Below, piece after piece: positions 5,865 through 12,464 of a stretch of 12,464 bases of DNA (position 1 is the stretch's first letter; each line of letters begins with the position of its first letter). Source of the DNA: Bacteroides sp. (GTDB lineage Bacteria; Bacteroidota; Bacteroidia; Bacteroidales; Bacteroidaceae); assembly GCA_017556595.1 (NCBI GenBank), contig JAFYML010000168.1, positions 1 through 12,464 on the forward strand. Reading direction: 5' to 3'. The notes below the pieces were generated by a model that saw only the letters and a program-made list of their open reading frames with translations, had not been told where the DNA came from and did no database searches. The position numbers and the translations under genes were made by a program.

Positions 5865-7703
5865 ATGAAAGAATTCATCCAACTACTACGTCGTTTCGTT
5901 CCCCCTTACAAGAAGTATTTAATTGGTGCTATGTGGCTAAATCTATTATCGGCCATACTGAATATATTCTCTTTTGCACTTATCATCCCCATCTTGCAAA
6001 TCCTATTCGAAATGGATTCGACAACCTATCAGTTCATTCCTTGGGATACTGCTGACATGGGCTTGAAAGATATTGTAACCAACAATTTCTACTATTATGT
6101 TACCGAACTCATAGCTTCGCACGGCTCTTCTATAACATTATTGCTATTAGGATTGTTCCTTGCCGTAATGACACTATTCAAAACCTTCACCTACTTTGCA
6201 TCATCGGCTGTTATGATTCCGCTTCGCACAGGTGTTGTACGCGACATTCGCAAACAAGTGTACGACAAAGTGCTACACTTACCTTTAGGTTTCTTTAGCG
6301 AGGAACGAAAAGGCGATATCATTGCCCGCATGAGCGGTGATGTTACCGAAGTGGAAACCAGCGTTACAAGCTCGCTAGACATGCTTGTGAAAAACCCCAT
6401 CTTGATTATCGCCTACTTTGGCACACTTATCATGATTAGCTGGGAGCTAACCTTATTCACCCTCTTGGTAGTGCCAGTAATGGGATGGATTATGGGTACA
6501 GTAGGTAAGAAACTAAAGCGTAAATCGTTGGCCGCCCAAGAAAAATGGAGCGACACCATGTCGCAATTGGAAGAAACCTTAGGCGGATTGCGTATCATCA
6601 AAGCATTCCTTGCAGAAGACAAAATGTCGAAACGATTCGATCGTTGTAGCAATGAATATCGTGAAGCCATCAACCGAGTAGCCACTCGCCAAGCATTGGC
6701 CCACCCTATGAGCGAATTCTTGGGTACTTGCCTCATCGTTATCGTATTATGGTTTGGTGGTACACTTATTCTAAGCAACAATGCCCCCATCGATGCACCT
6801 TCGTTCATCTTCTACTTAGTAATTCTTTATAGCGTTATCAACCCATTGAAGGAATTCTCAAAAGCAGGTTATAACATCCCAAAAGGATTGGCAAGTATGG
6901 AACGTATTGACCGTATCCTTAAAGCCGATAACCCAATTAAGGAACCTGCACAACCAGAAGAATTACCTTCTTTACAAGAATCTATCGAATTCAAAGACAT
7001 TACTTTCAGCTACGATGGTTCACGTAATGTTTTGAAAAACATCAACCTTAAAGTACCCAAAGGCTCTACCATCGCCTTGGTTGGCCAATCGGGGTCGGGT
7101 AAATCAACATTGGTCGATTTGCTTCCACGCTATCACGATGTACAATCAGGAAAGATTTGTATCGATGGCATAGATATTAAGGATGTACGCATCCACGATT
7201 TGCGTACGTTGATTGGAAATGTGAATCAAGAGGCCATCTTGTTCAACGATAGTTTCTTCAACAACATTGCTTTTGGTGTAGAGGGTGCTACAATGGAACA
7301 AGTCATCGAAGCAGCTAAGATTGCGAATGCACACGACTTTATCATGGAAACCGAGAATGGTTATGATACCAATGTTGGCGATAGAGGCGGAAAACTATCC
7401 GGTGGTCAACGCCAACGCATCAGCATTGCACGCGCTATCTTGAAAAATCCTCCTATCCTTATCTTAGATGAAGCCACTTCTGCATTGGATACAGAAAGCG
7501 AACGCTTAGTTCAAGAGGCTTTAGAGCGACTGATGAAGACACGTACTACCATTGCTATTGCACACCGTTTATCGACCATTAAGAATGCCGATAAAATATA
7601 CGTGCTCTACGATGGTGAAATCGTAGAGCACGGTAAACATGATGAGCTTTTAGCTAAAAATGGTTATTACAAACGACTGAACGATATGCAGTCGTTAGGA
7701 TAA
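5865..7703 (+). CDS. MsbA-like ABC exporter (fused transmembrane and ATPase domains)
   Basis: The half-transporter of 612 residues has six predicted membrane helices (about 20-42, 90-110, 176-196, 197-215, 286-304, 313-333) followed by an ATP-binding domain from about 375. The ATPase motifs are complete: Walker A GQSGSGKST 407-415, Q-loop Gln455, signature LSGGQ 511-515, Walker B ILILDEATS with Asp535 and Glu536, D-loop SALD 539-542 and switch His567. It should work as an inner-membrane homodimer that flips or exports a lipid-like or hydrophobic substrate. MsbA (lipid A) is the closest well-known relative, but the substrate cannot be read from sequence. I chose the ATG at 5865 rather than 5802 because MKEFIQLLRRF begins the family-like N-terminus and the TAnnTTTG box at 5837 lies between the two. 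The 3' end contains a 13-bp hairpin and stops 7 bp before the convergent esterase gene. Confidence 0.92.
   Translation: MKEFIQLLRRFVPPYKKYLIGAMWLNLLSAILNIFSFALIIPILQILFEMDSTTYQFIPWDTADMGLKDIVTNNFYYYVTELIASHGSSITLLLLGLFLAVMTLFKTFTYFASSAVMIPLRTGVVRDIRKQVYDKVLHLPLGFFSEERKGDIIARMSGDVTEVETSVTSSLDMLVKNPILIIAYFGTLIMISWELTLFTLLVVPVMGWIMGTVGKKLKRKSLAAQEKWSDTMSQLEETLGGLRIIKAFLAEDKMSKRFDRCSNEYREAINRVATRQALAHPMSEFLGTCLIVIVLWFGGTLILSNNAPIDAPSFIFYLVILYSVINPLKEFSKAGYNIPKGLASMERIDRILKADNPIKEPAQPEELPSLQESIEFKDITFSYDGSRNVLKNINLKVPKGSTIALVGQSGSGKSTLVDLLPRYHDVQSGKICIDGIDIKDVRIHDLRTLIGNVNQEAILFNDSFFNNIAFGVEGATMEQVIEAAKIANAHDFIMETENGYDTNVGDRGGKLSGGQRQRISIARAILKNPPILILDEATSALDTESERLVQEALERLMKTRTTIAIAHRLSTIKNADKIYVLYDGEIVEHGKHDELLAKNGYYKRLNDMQSLG
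7601..7632 (-). terminator. 13-bp perfect hairpin inside the exporter gene, possible terminator of the convergent esterase
   Basis: CGTGCTCTACGAT at 7601-7613 and ATCGTAGAGCACG at 7620-7632 are exact reverse complements around a 6-nt loop. The sequence encodes VLYDGEIVEHG near the exporter C-terminus. Read on the minus strand the stem is followed by TATATTTTAT, a T-rich tract. A transcript of the esterase gene, which ends at 7711, would reach the stem about 80 nt past its stop. On the plus strand no T tract follows. The arms are seen directly; terminator activity is inferred. Confidence 0.45.
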
Positions 7704-7710
7704 TCTTTTC

Positions 7711-8955
7711 TTATTCAAGAGTAGGATTTCCTGTACCCCACCACTTAATCCAACGTTCGTAGTCAACATCTTCGAACATAGGTGCTGTAGTGACATTTGT
7801 ATTGACATCTTCCTTGCCAAGCAAGAATTTATCAACAAAGGCTTCCACTTCGGGATATTGAACTTCTGGCAATTGGCAATGGCCATGCTTGTCTATGAAC
7901 GAGAAGCCCATACGATCGGCAATACCGAATGTTTCCCACACTTTGCGTGCAGCTTGACATGATACATAGCCTGATTCATCGGCCAACCATTCGTAATCAG
8001 GGTTACCCAATACCAACAAGGCACGTGGAGCTATCAATGCACAAAGTTCGTGATGGTCGTGAGGAAGTTTAGCTACATTTTCTTCCTTGAATTGAATCAT
8101 GCTTTCTTTAAACCAAGAGTAGTTGGTACGGCCAAGTGTTTCTACATTGCCTAAAGTTTCCGACACACGCCAAGCAGCGGCACCACCACCACCAGGTTCT
8201 TGTGCAATAGTCAACGCAATACGTTCGTCGAAAGCACCAGCAAAGAGAGCCATCTTACCGGCAAACGAGCAACCAGAGATAGCCAAGTGCTTAATATCAA
8301 TCTTTGAGCTTGCACCTACAATTTCCAAACCATCGATTAAGCGGCTAACGCCCCAAGGCCATGCTGTGTATGAGCCCATTTCCAATTGGTCGGGATAGAG
8401 TTTGTTGATAGGTTCTTGGCCGCGTTTTTGAGTGTGCGACATTACTTGGCTAAAGTTGAAACCGATAGTTGCAATGTTGCGTTCTTTGAAAATGCTCAAT
8501 GGCAAGCTACCTGCACCCCAACCAATACCGATGATTGCAGGGAATGGGCCTTCGCCTTCGGGATAAGAGATTGGAGCCTTAATAGTAAGTACTTCTCCAT
8601 TTACAGTAACTTTCACCTTCAATGTATCTCCGTCCATGATTGCATCGATACATTCCTTTGGAACAACAGGTTTCTCACCTACTTCATAATGTTCAAGTTC
8701 GCGGATAATTTCAGCACGACGACGCTTCCAATCTTTGAAATTTTTCACGCGCCCGCTACCATCCGACCACAAAAGAGGGTCAGTCAGCGGTTCTACCACT
8801 GGCAATTCATCGAAGGTTGGCAACACAGGAAGTGCATACTCTGCACCTGTATTCTCAACATCATACACTAGAGGAATTTCTTGCTTGCAAGATGCTACAA
8901 GCATTAACATTGCGCCTAAGGCAACATTAAAACACAATCTAATAGGGTGTCTCAT
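7711..8955 (-). CDS. CE15 glucuronoyl esterase-like lipoprotein
   Basis: The 414-residue protein resembles carbohydrate esterase family 15, whose characterised members cut the ester between glucuronoxylan side chains and lignin alcohols. The nucleophile motif GCSFAGK (228-234) gives Ser230. Glu253 in QEPGGGG lies 23 residues later, the same spacing as in characterised CE15 enzymes as I recall them. His359 in KHGHCQLP completes the triad. An N-terminal membrane segment ends in the lipobox VASC (20-23), so Cys23 is likely lipidated and the enzyme anchored in the envelope. No SusC/SusD pair, glycoside hydrolase or regulator flanks it, so it is not in a visible polysaccharide utilisation locus. 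It lies 23 bp after the RNase H gene and may be read from that promoter. The family is well supported; the natural substrate is not known. Confidence 0.88.
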   Translation of the reverse strand: MRHPIRLCFNVALGAMLMLVASCKQEIPLVYDVENTGAEYALPVLPTFDELPVVEPLTDPLLWSDGSGRVKNFKDWKRRRAEIIRELEHYEVGEKPVVPKECIDAIMDGDTLKVKVTVNGEVLTIKAPISYPEGEGPFPAIIGIGWGAGSLPLSIFKERNIATIGFNFSQVMSHTQKRGQEPINKLYPDQLEMGSYTAWPWGVSRLIDGLEIVGASSKIDIKHLAISGCSFAGKMALFAGAFDERIALTIAQEPGGGGAAAWRVSETLGNVETLGRTNYSWFKESMIQFKEENVAKLPHDHHELCALIAPRALLVLGNPDYEWLADESGYVSCQAARKVWETFGIADRMGFSFIDKHGHCQLPEVQYPEVEAFVDKFLLGKEDVNTNVTTAPMFEDVDYERWIKWWGTGNPTLE

Positions 8956-8978
8956 AAGTATATAAAAAAGTTAAACAT

Positions 8979-9614
8979 TTATTTTCTCCCAAAATCGGCA
9001 GGAATTTCTCCCCACTTTTTGGTATCCCATTTCAGTATTTGTGTTGTATATGTATTTTGGGCGAGCCACTTCTCGGCACGTTCAATCAGTTTGAAGAGTT
9101 CTTCACTCTTTTCATTACGCTCTAACTTTGTTTTGCACTGCTTTTTCTTTACCCAACCAATAGCATTTACGCTATCGCTATAAATAGGCATTTGAATATT
9201 TTTTTGCTTCAACAAAGCCAAGCCATGCACTATTGCCAAAAACTCTCCGATGTTGTTAGTGCCATACATGGGACCGAAGTGGAAAATCTGCTGACGACTT
9301 GCTACATGTACTCCCCTATACTCCATCTGTCCGGGGTTACCGCTACAAGCAGCATCTACGGCTAAACTATTCTCCAACACTTCGGGCGGCATCGGGTCAT
9401 CCTTCTTTCGCGAGGGGGTTGCCTTTTCCGCTTTTGGTTTTACATAATCGTATGGAGAAGATGCAAAAGCCTCTTCTGCTTCTTGCATACTTTCGAACGA
9501 CTTGTATTTGGCACCGGCAAATCCTTTGGTTTGCAGCAGGCATTCTTCCCATGTTTCGTAAATACCAGGTTCTACACCTTGCCACACCACATAGTATTTC
9601 GGCTTCTTATTCAT
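8979..9614 (-). CDS. rnhA: Viroplasmin-type ribonuclease H (RNase HI domain)
   Basis: The protein removes RNA from RNA-DNA hybrids. From the ATG at 9614 it has 211 residues. The N-terminal hybrid-binding (viroplasmin/caulimovirus) domain is at about 5-50 (KYYVVWQGVEPGIYETW, AKYKSF). A Lys/Pro-rich linker follows, then an RNase HI domain from about 84. The catalytic acids are Asp87 (VDAACSGNPG), Glu124 (NIGEF), Asp147 (YSDS) and Asp206 (PADFGRK). The usual VDGS is VDAA here, and the protein ends five residues after the fourth acid, so the last helix of E. coli RNase HI is missing. A longer frame opens at 9824, but its extra 70 residues lie antisense to aroK and do not look like the family. A TATCTTTG promoter box ends only 4 bp before the ATG at 9614, which supports this start and suggests a leaderless mRNA. 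Confidence 0.9.
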   Translation of the reverse strand: MNKKPKYYVVWQGVEPGIYETWEECLLQTKGFAGAKYKSFESMQEAEEAFASSPYDYVKPKAEKATPSRKKDDPMPPEVLENSLAVDAACSGNPGQMEYRGVHVASRQQIFHFGPMYGTNNIGEFLAIVHGLALLKQKNIQMPIYSDSVNAIGWVKKKQCKTKLERNEKSEELFKLIERAEKWLAQNTYTTQILKWDTKKWGEIPADFGRK

Positions 9615-9618
9615 GCAA

Positions 9619-9626
9619 CAAAGATA
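9619..9626 (-). promoter_or_regulatory. -7 promoter box of the RNase H gene, directly at the start codon
   Basis: On the minus strand TATCTTTG (9626-9619) is a perfect TAnnTTTG box. Only four bases separate it from the ATG at 9614, so transcription would begin at or next to the start codon. I found no convincing -33 element. Confidence 0.45.
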
Positions 9627-9668
9627 GAAAGATTTTTTTAATATTAACTCATTTTCCGAACGTTTCAT

Positions 9669-9676
9669 TATCTTTG
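9669..9676 (+). promoter_or_regulatory. -7 promoter box of aroK-argB
   Basis: TATCTTTG is a perfect TAnnTTTG box 25 bp before the aroK ATG, giving a leader of about 20 nt. It is identical to the divergent RNase H box 50 bp away. A short inverted repeat TTTG-TCG-CAAA (9673-9683) spans the start site. No clear -33 element is visible. Confidence 0.45.
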
Positions 9677-9701
9677 TCGCAAAATCAGTTGATACTATAA
9701 T

Positions 9702-10241
9702 ATGATTCGCATCTTTCTTACCGGCTATATGGGTGCCGGGAAAACAACATTGGGGAAAGCGTATGCCAAGGCAAAAGGTATTGAATTCATTGATCTTGAC
9801 TGGTATATCGAAAAGCGTTTTCACAAAACAATTAAGGAATTATTTGCCGAACGAGGTGAGGATGGATTCCGCCTTATAGAGCGAAACATGCTTCGCGAAG
9901 TGGGCGAATTTGAGAACGTTTTGATTTCTACCGGCGGAGGTACGCCATGCTACTTCGACAACATGGAATACATGAATCAGCAAGGCGAAACCGTGTTCTT
10001 GGACGTACCAATTGATGTTTTGTTTCGTCGCCTAAAGGTGGGTAAACATCAACGTCCCATCTTGAGCAACAAAAATGATGCCGAATTGCGCCTTTTCATC
10101 GAAGAAGCCCTGCAGAAAAGATTGCCTTTCTACCAACAAGCACGCCATAGTTTCGATGGTAGTTTCTTGGAAAGCCACTCGCAAATCAATGAAAGCATCG
10201 AAAAATTGGAAATATTACTATTAGCAAATTCAAAAAAATAA
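9702..10241 (+). CDS. aroK: Shikimate kinase
   Basis: AroK phosphorylates shikimate at the 3-hydroxyl with ATP, a step of the chorismate route to aromatic amino acids. The 179-residue protein has Walker A GYMGAGKTT (8-16), the shikimate-binding Asp31-x-Asp33 and Arg57, the Walker B-like GGG at 78-80 and the LID arginine in QRPI (Arg118). The RLPFYQQAR segment at about 140-148 is the usual adenine/shikimate region. Length is normal for AroK/AroL. It lies 9 bp upstream of argB on the same strand, which suggests co-transcription of an aromatic and an arginine gene. Confidence 0.95.
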   Translation: MIRIFLTGYMGAGKTTLGKAYAKAKGIEFIDLDWYIEKRFHKTIKELFAERGEDGFRLIERNMLREVGEFENVLISTGGGTPCYFDNMEYMNQQGETVFLDVPIDVLFRRLKVGKHQRPILSNKNDAELRLFIEEALQKRLPFYQQARHSFDGSFLESHSQINESIEKLEILLLANSKK

Positions 10242-10250
10242 AATATCATT

Positions 10251-11024
10251 ATGAAAGAAAAACTAACCGTTATCAAAGTAGGTGGAAAAATTGTTGAGGA
10301 AGAGGCTACTTTGTTACAACTACTAAACGATTTTGCTCACATCGAAGGCTATAAGGTATTGGTACATGGCGGAGGCCGCTCGGCTACAAAAATTGCATCG
10401 AGCTTAGGCATAGAAAGCCAAATGGTAAATGGCCGTCGCATCACGGACAAGGAGATGCTGAAGGTGGTAACAATGGTTTATGGCGGACTTGTAAACAAGA
10501 ATATTGTTGCCGGACTTCAAGCTCGCGGAGTGAATGCTTTAGGATTGACCGGTGCCGACATGAATGTAATTAAGAGTGTAAAACGCCCCGTAAAGGAGAT
10601 TGACTATGGCTTTGTAGGAGATGTAAAGAAGGTGAATGGCGAATTCTTGGCCGACATTATCCAAAAAGGTATTGTCCCGGTAATGGCACCACTTACACAC
10701 GATGGCGAAGGAAACATGCTGAACACCAATGCCGATACCATAGCGGGCGAAACCGCCAAAGCATTGGCCAACGATTTTGACGTAACGTTGGTATATTGCT
10801 TTGAAAAGAAAGGTGTTTTGCGCGATGAAAACGATGATGATAGTGTAATTCCATCAATAGACGAATCCACCTTCAAGCAATTGGTTGCCGATGGCGTGAT
10901 TCAAGGCGGTATGATTCCCAAACTCGAAAACTCGTTCGAAGCTATCAATGCCGGTGTAAAAGAGGTAGTCATCACACTTGCTTCGGCTATTGCCAACGAA
11001 GAAGAAGGAACGCGCATCAAGTAA
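10251..11024 (+). CDS. argB: Acetylglutamate (or succinylglutamate) kinase
   Basis: ArgB makes the acylglutamyl phosphate in arginine synthesis. The 257-residue protein matches the 258-residue E. coli enzyme. It has the amino-acid-kinase motifs KVGGKI (9-14) and HGGGR (39-43), the substrate segment LNTNADTIAGE (157-167) and GGMIPKL near 220-226 with its catalytic Lys. It lacks the N-terminal extension found in arginine-inhibited hexameric enzymes. In Bacteroides fragilis the arginine route is known to use N-succinyl intermediates, so the acyl group here may be succinyl; the sequence alone does not decide. It follows aroK by 9 bp and ends at a strong terminator (11078-11119). Confidence 0.94.
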   Translation: MKEKLTVIKVGGKIVEEEATLLQLLNDFAHIEGYKVLVHGGGRSATKIASSLGIESQMVNGRRITDKEMLKVVTMVYGGLVNKNIVAGLQARGVNALGLTGADMNVIKSVKRPVKEIDYGFVGDVKKVNGEFLADIIQKGIVPVMAPLTHDGEGNMLNTNADTIAGETAKALANDFDVTLVYCFEKKGVLRDENDDDSVIPSIDESTFKQLVADGVIQGGMIPKLENSFEAINAGVKEVVITLASAIANEEEGTRIK

Positions 11025-11042
11025 TCGATTTTATAATTTCCA

Positions 11043-11065
11043 TTAAGGGAAAATATTTTTTCCCT
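11043..11065 (+). repeat. Hairpin copy B of the near-duplicated 23-nt sequence (after argB)
   Basis: AGGGAAAA-TATT-TTTTCCCT (11046-11065) is a perfect 8-bp stem, 22 bp past the argB stop. With the three preceding bases it matches the pdxB copy at 21 of 23 positions. It precedes the main terminator and may be part of a tandem 3'-end structure. Confidence 0.5.
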
Positions 11066-11077
11066 GAAGGGTAAATA

Positions 11078-11119
11078 AAAACAAAGGGGTAGCTTATCGT
11101 AAGTTACCCCTTTTGTTTT
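11078..11119 (+). terminator. Strong, probably bidirectional terminator of argB
   Basis: GGGGTAGCTTA (11086-11096) pairs with TAAGTTACCCC (11100-11110) around a TCG loop, an 11-bp stem with one G-T wobble. An A-rich flank (AAAACAAA) lies before it and TTTTGTTTT after it. On the minus strand the wobble becomes a C-A mismatch but the T-rich flank is still present. It should therefore stop argB well and the convergent GIN-domain gene less well. Confidence 0.85.
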
Positions 11120-11140
11120 AAAAGAGAAATATTTTTTAGT

Positions 11141-12046
11141 TTAGAGTTTGTGTATACCTCGTTTGGGTAGTTCCAATTGTGGATTGCCTTTATAACCGAC
11201 CTCACCACTACCGGATATTGAAACCTTTAGATGGTCGGTAGCATGGCACTCTACATCGCCACTTCCGGCTATTGAAACATTGACCTCTTTTGCCTCGAAA
11301 CCGGCGGCTAAGATTTCACCATTTCCAGCCAATTCAAAATGAGATTTATCGGTTTTACCATATATCTCGACGCATCCGCTACCGGCCGCATTTACGTTGG
11401 CCTTGGTGCAAGTAACAGCTTCCAACTTCAAATCGCCACTACCGGCCAATGAAACCTTGGCTGTATGGACATTAACATCTTTCATCAACACATCACCACT
11501 ACCGGCAAGCGACACTTCGAATTGGTTGCAAGCCAATTGTTGCATAGTAACGTCGCCACTTCCTGATAGCGCTATACGTAAATCTTCTTGGCAGTAAATA
11601 TTCTTACCCATTACATCGCCACTACCGGCTAAAGATATATTCATTTTGTTGGTTTTCACACCATTCGCCAAATCAATAGATCCACTACCGGCAAGGCTGA
11701 TAGCATTGATATCTTCGGAAGAGACGCGAATAATCAATTTATTATAGGATATGCTATACCCCTTTTTGAAGCCAATTTTCAGGGTGCCATTCACCACTTC
11801 GGTTTTCACTAAATCGACAATATTGTCGGCCGTATAGATTTCTAAAGAGGGTTTGCCCTTTACTTGTTTATAAACAACATCCATACTACCCGCTACTTCC
11901 AGGCGGTCGAAGTCGTCAATTTTAATCTGTTTCGTTACATATACATTGCTGGCTTTCACCTTTTTATTACCCAAAGTGAATACTTGGCCAAAAATAGTGG
12001 ATGCACAAAGCAACATCGCTGAAAGTAATAATACAAATCGTTTCAT
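11141..12046 (-). CDS. Secreted GIN-domain (DUF2807) beta-helix protein
   Basis: The 301-residue protein starts with a signal peptide (MKRFVLLLSAMLLCASTIFG) and probably matures at Gln21. The Cys at 14 is not in a proper lipobox, so I expect a soluble or surface-bound product rather than a lipoprotein. The body matches the family often called putative auto-transporter adhesin, head GIN domain. After an opening segment (41-110, with a degenerate LEVAGSMDV), nine turns carry a glycine-serine-glycine core such as SLAGSGDV. The cores start at residues 120, 141, 162, 182, 202, 222, 241, 261 and 279, so each rung is 18-21 residues. One rung has GNG. This is the pattern of a right-handed parallel beta-helix. 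The adhesin name has little direct support and the function is unknown. A weak promoter box TCTATTTG (12124-12117) is about 70 bp upstream. Confidence 0.88.
   Translation of the reverse strand: MKRFVLLLSAMLLCASTIFGQVFTLGNKKVKASNVYVTKQIKIDDFDRLEVAGSMDVVYKQVKGKPSLEIYTADNIVDLVKTEVVNGTLKIGFKKGYSISYNKLIIRVSSEDINAISLAGSGSIDLANGVKTNKMNISLAGSGDVMGKNIYCQEDLRIALSGSGDVTMQQLACNQFEVSLAGSGDVLMKDVNVHTAKVSLAGSGDLKLEAVTCTKANVNAAGSGCVEIYGKTDKSHFELAGNGEILAAGFEAKEVNVSIAGSGDVECHATDHLKVSISGSGEVGYKGNPQLELPKRGIHKL
11204..11691 (-). repeat. Imperfect 60-63 bp tandem repeats encoding the beta-helix rungs
   Basis: A conserved core, read on the plus strand as CCACTACCGG or close variants, recurs at 11204, 11259, 11436, 11496, 11556, 11619 and 11682. 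More diverged copies lie between 11268 and 11436. Spacing is 60 or 63 bp in the well-kept part, matching 20-21 residue rungs. The similarity extends to neighbouring bases (ATCGCCACTACCGGC), so part of it is at DNA level. Confidence 0.75.
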
Positions 12047-12174
12047 TTTAATGCTATGTTTTTAGTTTTGTTTTCAATTCTCTATCCATTAGACGAAGCA
12101 TGTATAGGAAAAGTTGCAAATAGAGAGAAAAAAAGTAGCAATAATCGGAAGAAAGTTGTTAATTTGTCCCTGTT

Positions 12175-12464
12175 ATGGAGAAAAATTACAAAATAGAGGA
12201 TGCCGAATTGGGCACTATAACATGGAAAGTGAATCCAAGAGCGCGCAGGCTGACTTTCCGCACTAAACCCGAAGGAGTATTTGCTACCGTACCGGTTGGT
12301 ACAACTCAAAAGGAGGTGGAGAAGGCTATCGAAGAATTACGTCCTAAATTACAGAAAGCGAAAGAGAAGGCGAAACCAAAACCGCTTATCGACTTGAACT
12401 ATCGCATCGATGCCGAGTACTTCAAACTTTCGCTTGTAAACGACAATCGCGAACGCTTCCTCTC
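12175..12464 (+). CDS. YgjP-like (DUF45, M48-related) metallopeptidase, N-terminal part (runs off the window)
   Basis: The ATG at 12175 opens a frame with 96 complete codons before the window ends. The segment VNPRARRLTFRTKPEGVFATVPVG (about residues 19-42) resembles the start of YgjP-like proteins, which are usually 230-250 residues and carry a zinc-binding HExxH further along. That motif lies outside the window, so enzyme activity cannot be judged here. A weak promoter-like TTAATTTG at 12159-12166 lies 8 bp before the ATG. The gene is divergent from the GIN-domain gene. Confidence 0.75.
   Translation, partial: MEKNYKIEDAELGTITWKVNPRARRLTFRTKPEGVFATVPVGTTQKEVEKAIEELRPKLQKAKEKAKPKPLIDLNYRIDAEYFKLSLVNDNRERFL

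Noticed and set aside
9615..9824. A 70-residue N-terminal extension of the RNase H frame starting at 9824
   Set aside because: It overlaps aroK antisense, does not resemble the family, and would lie upstream of the promoter box at 9619-9626.
11204..11691. Regular repeats as a possible CRISPR array
   Set aside because: The repeats are coding, diverged and in frame with the beta-helix rungs, and no cas gene is present.
12082..12309. A 75-codon frame between the GIN-domain gene and the metallopeptidase
   Set aside because: It runs antisense through the metallopeptidase start and shows no recognisable domain.

Overview
The window looks like ordinary chromosome from a member of the Bacteroidales (Bacteroides/Prevotella-like). 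The evidence is the acpP-fabF-rnc block next to pfkA, promoter boxes of the TAnnTTTG type in front of several genes, few Shine-Dalgarno sequences, a CE15 lipoprotein, a GIN-domain secreted protein and a viroplasmin-type RNase H. I see no transposase, integrase, CRISPR array, tRNA, rRNA or phage gene. I found no obviously new multi-gene system. The less expected signals are DNA-level structures: dyads at promoters, hairpins inside coding DNA, and convergent genes with overlapping or nearly touching 3' ends.

Layout from left to right. A GH3-family adenylate-forming protein (minus strand, cut by the window edge) is divergent from a 6-phosphofructokinase gene (plus). The pfkA 3' end overlaps the 3' end of rnc by 42 bp on opposite strands. 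Rnc (RNase III), fabF (beta-ketoacyl-ACP synthase II) and acpP (acyl carrier protein) form a minus-strand operon in the order acpP-fabF-rnc, with a promoter upstream of acpP. Next, also on the minus strand, is pdxB (4-phosphoerythronate dehydrogenase, vitamin B6 synthesis). It is divergent from a full-length MsbA-like ABC exporter (plus). The exporter converges on a CE15 glucuronoyl esterase-like lipoprotein (minus) with only 7 bp between stop codons. Upstream of that, on the same strand, is a viroplasmin-type RNase H. A divergent promoter region then separates RNase H from aroK-argB (shikimate kinase and acetyl/succinylglutamate kinase, plus). This pair ends at a strong terminator facing a GIN-domain beta-helix protein (minus). 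The last gene is the start of a YgjP-like metallopeptidase (plus), cut by the window edge.

The genes are mostly core metabolism: glycolysis, fatty-acid elongation, B6, aromatic and arginine synthesis. RNA/RNA-DNA hybrid turnover and envelope functions make up the rest. The most interesting items are a 13-bp perfect hairpin inside the exporter gene, placed and oriented to terminate the convergent esterase transcript; the rnc/pfkA antisense overlap, whose duplex RNA would be a substrate for the enzyme rnc encodes; a 35-bp dyad before pfkA; a 12-bp palindrome at the predicted start of exporter transcription; a nearly duplicated 23-nt hairpin shared by pdxB and the argB 3' region; and a possibly leaderless RNase H mRNA.
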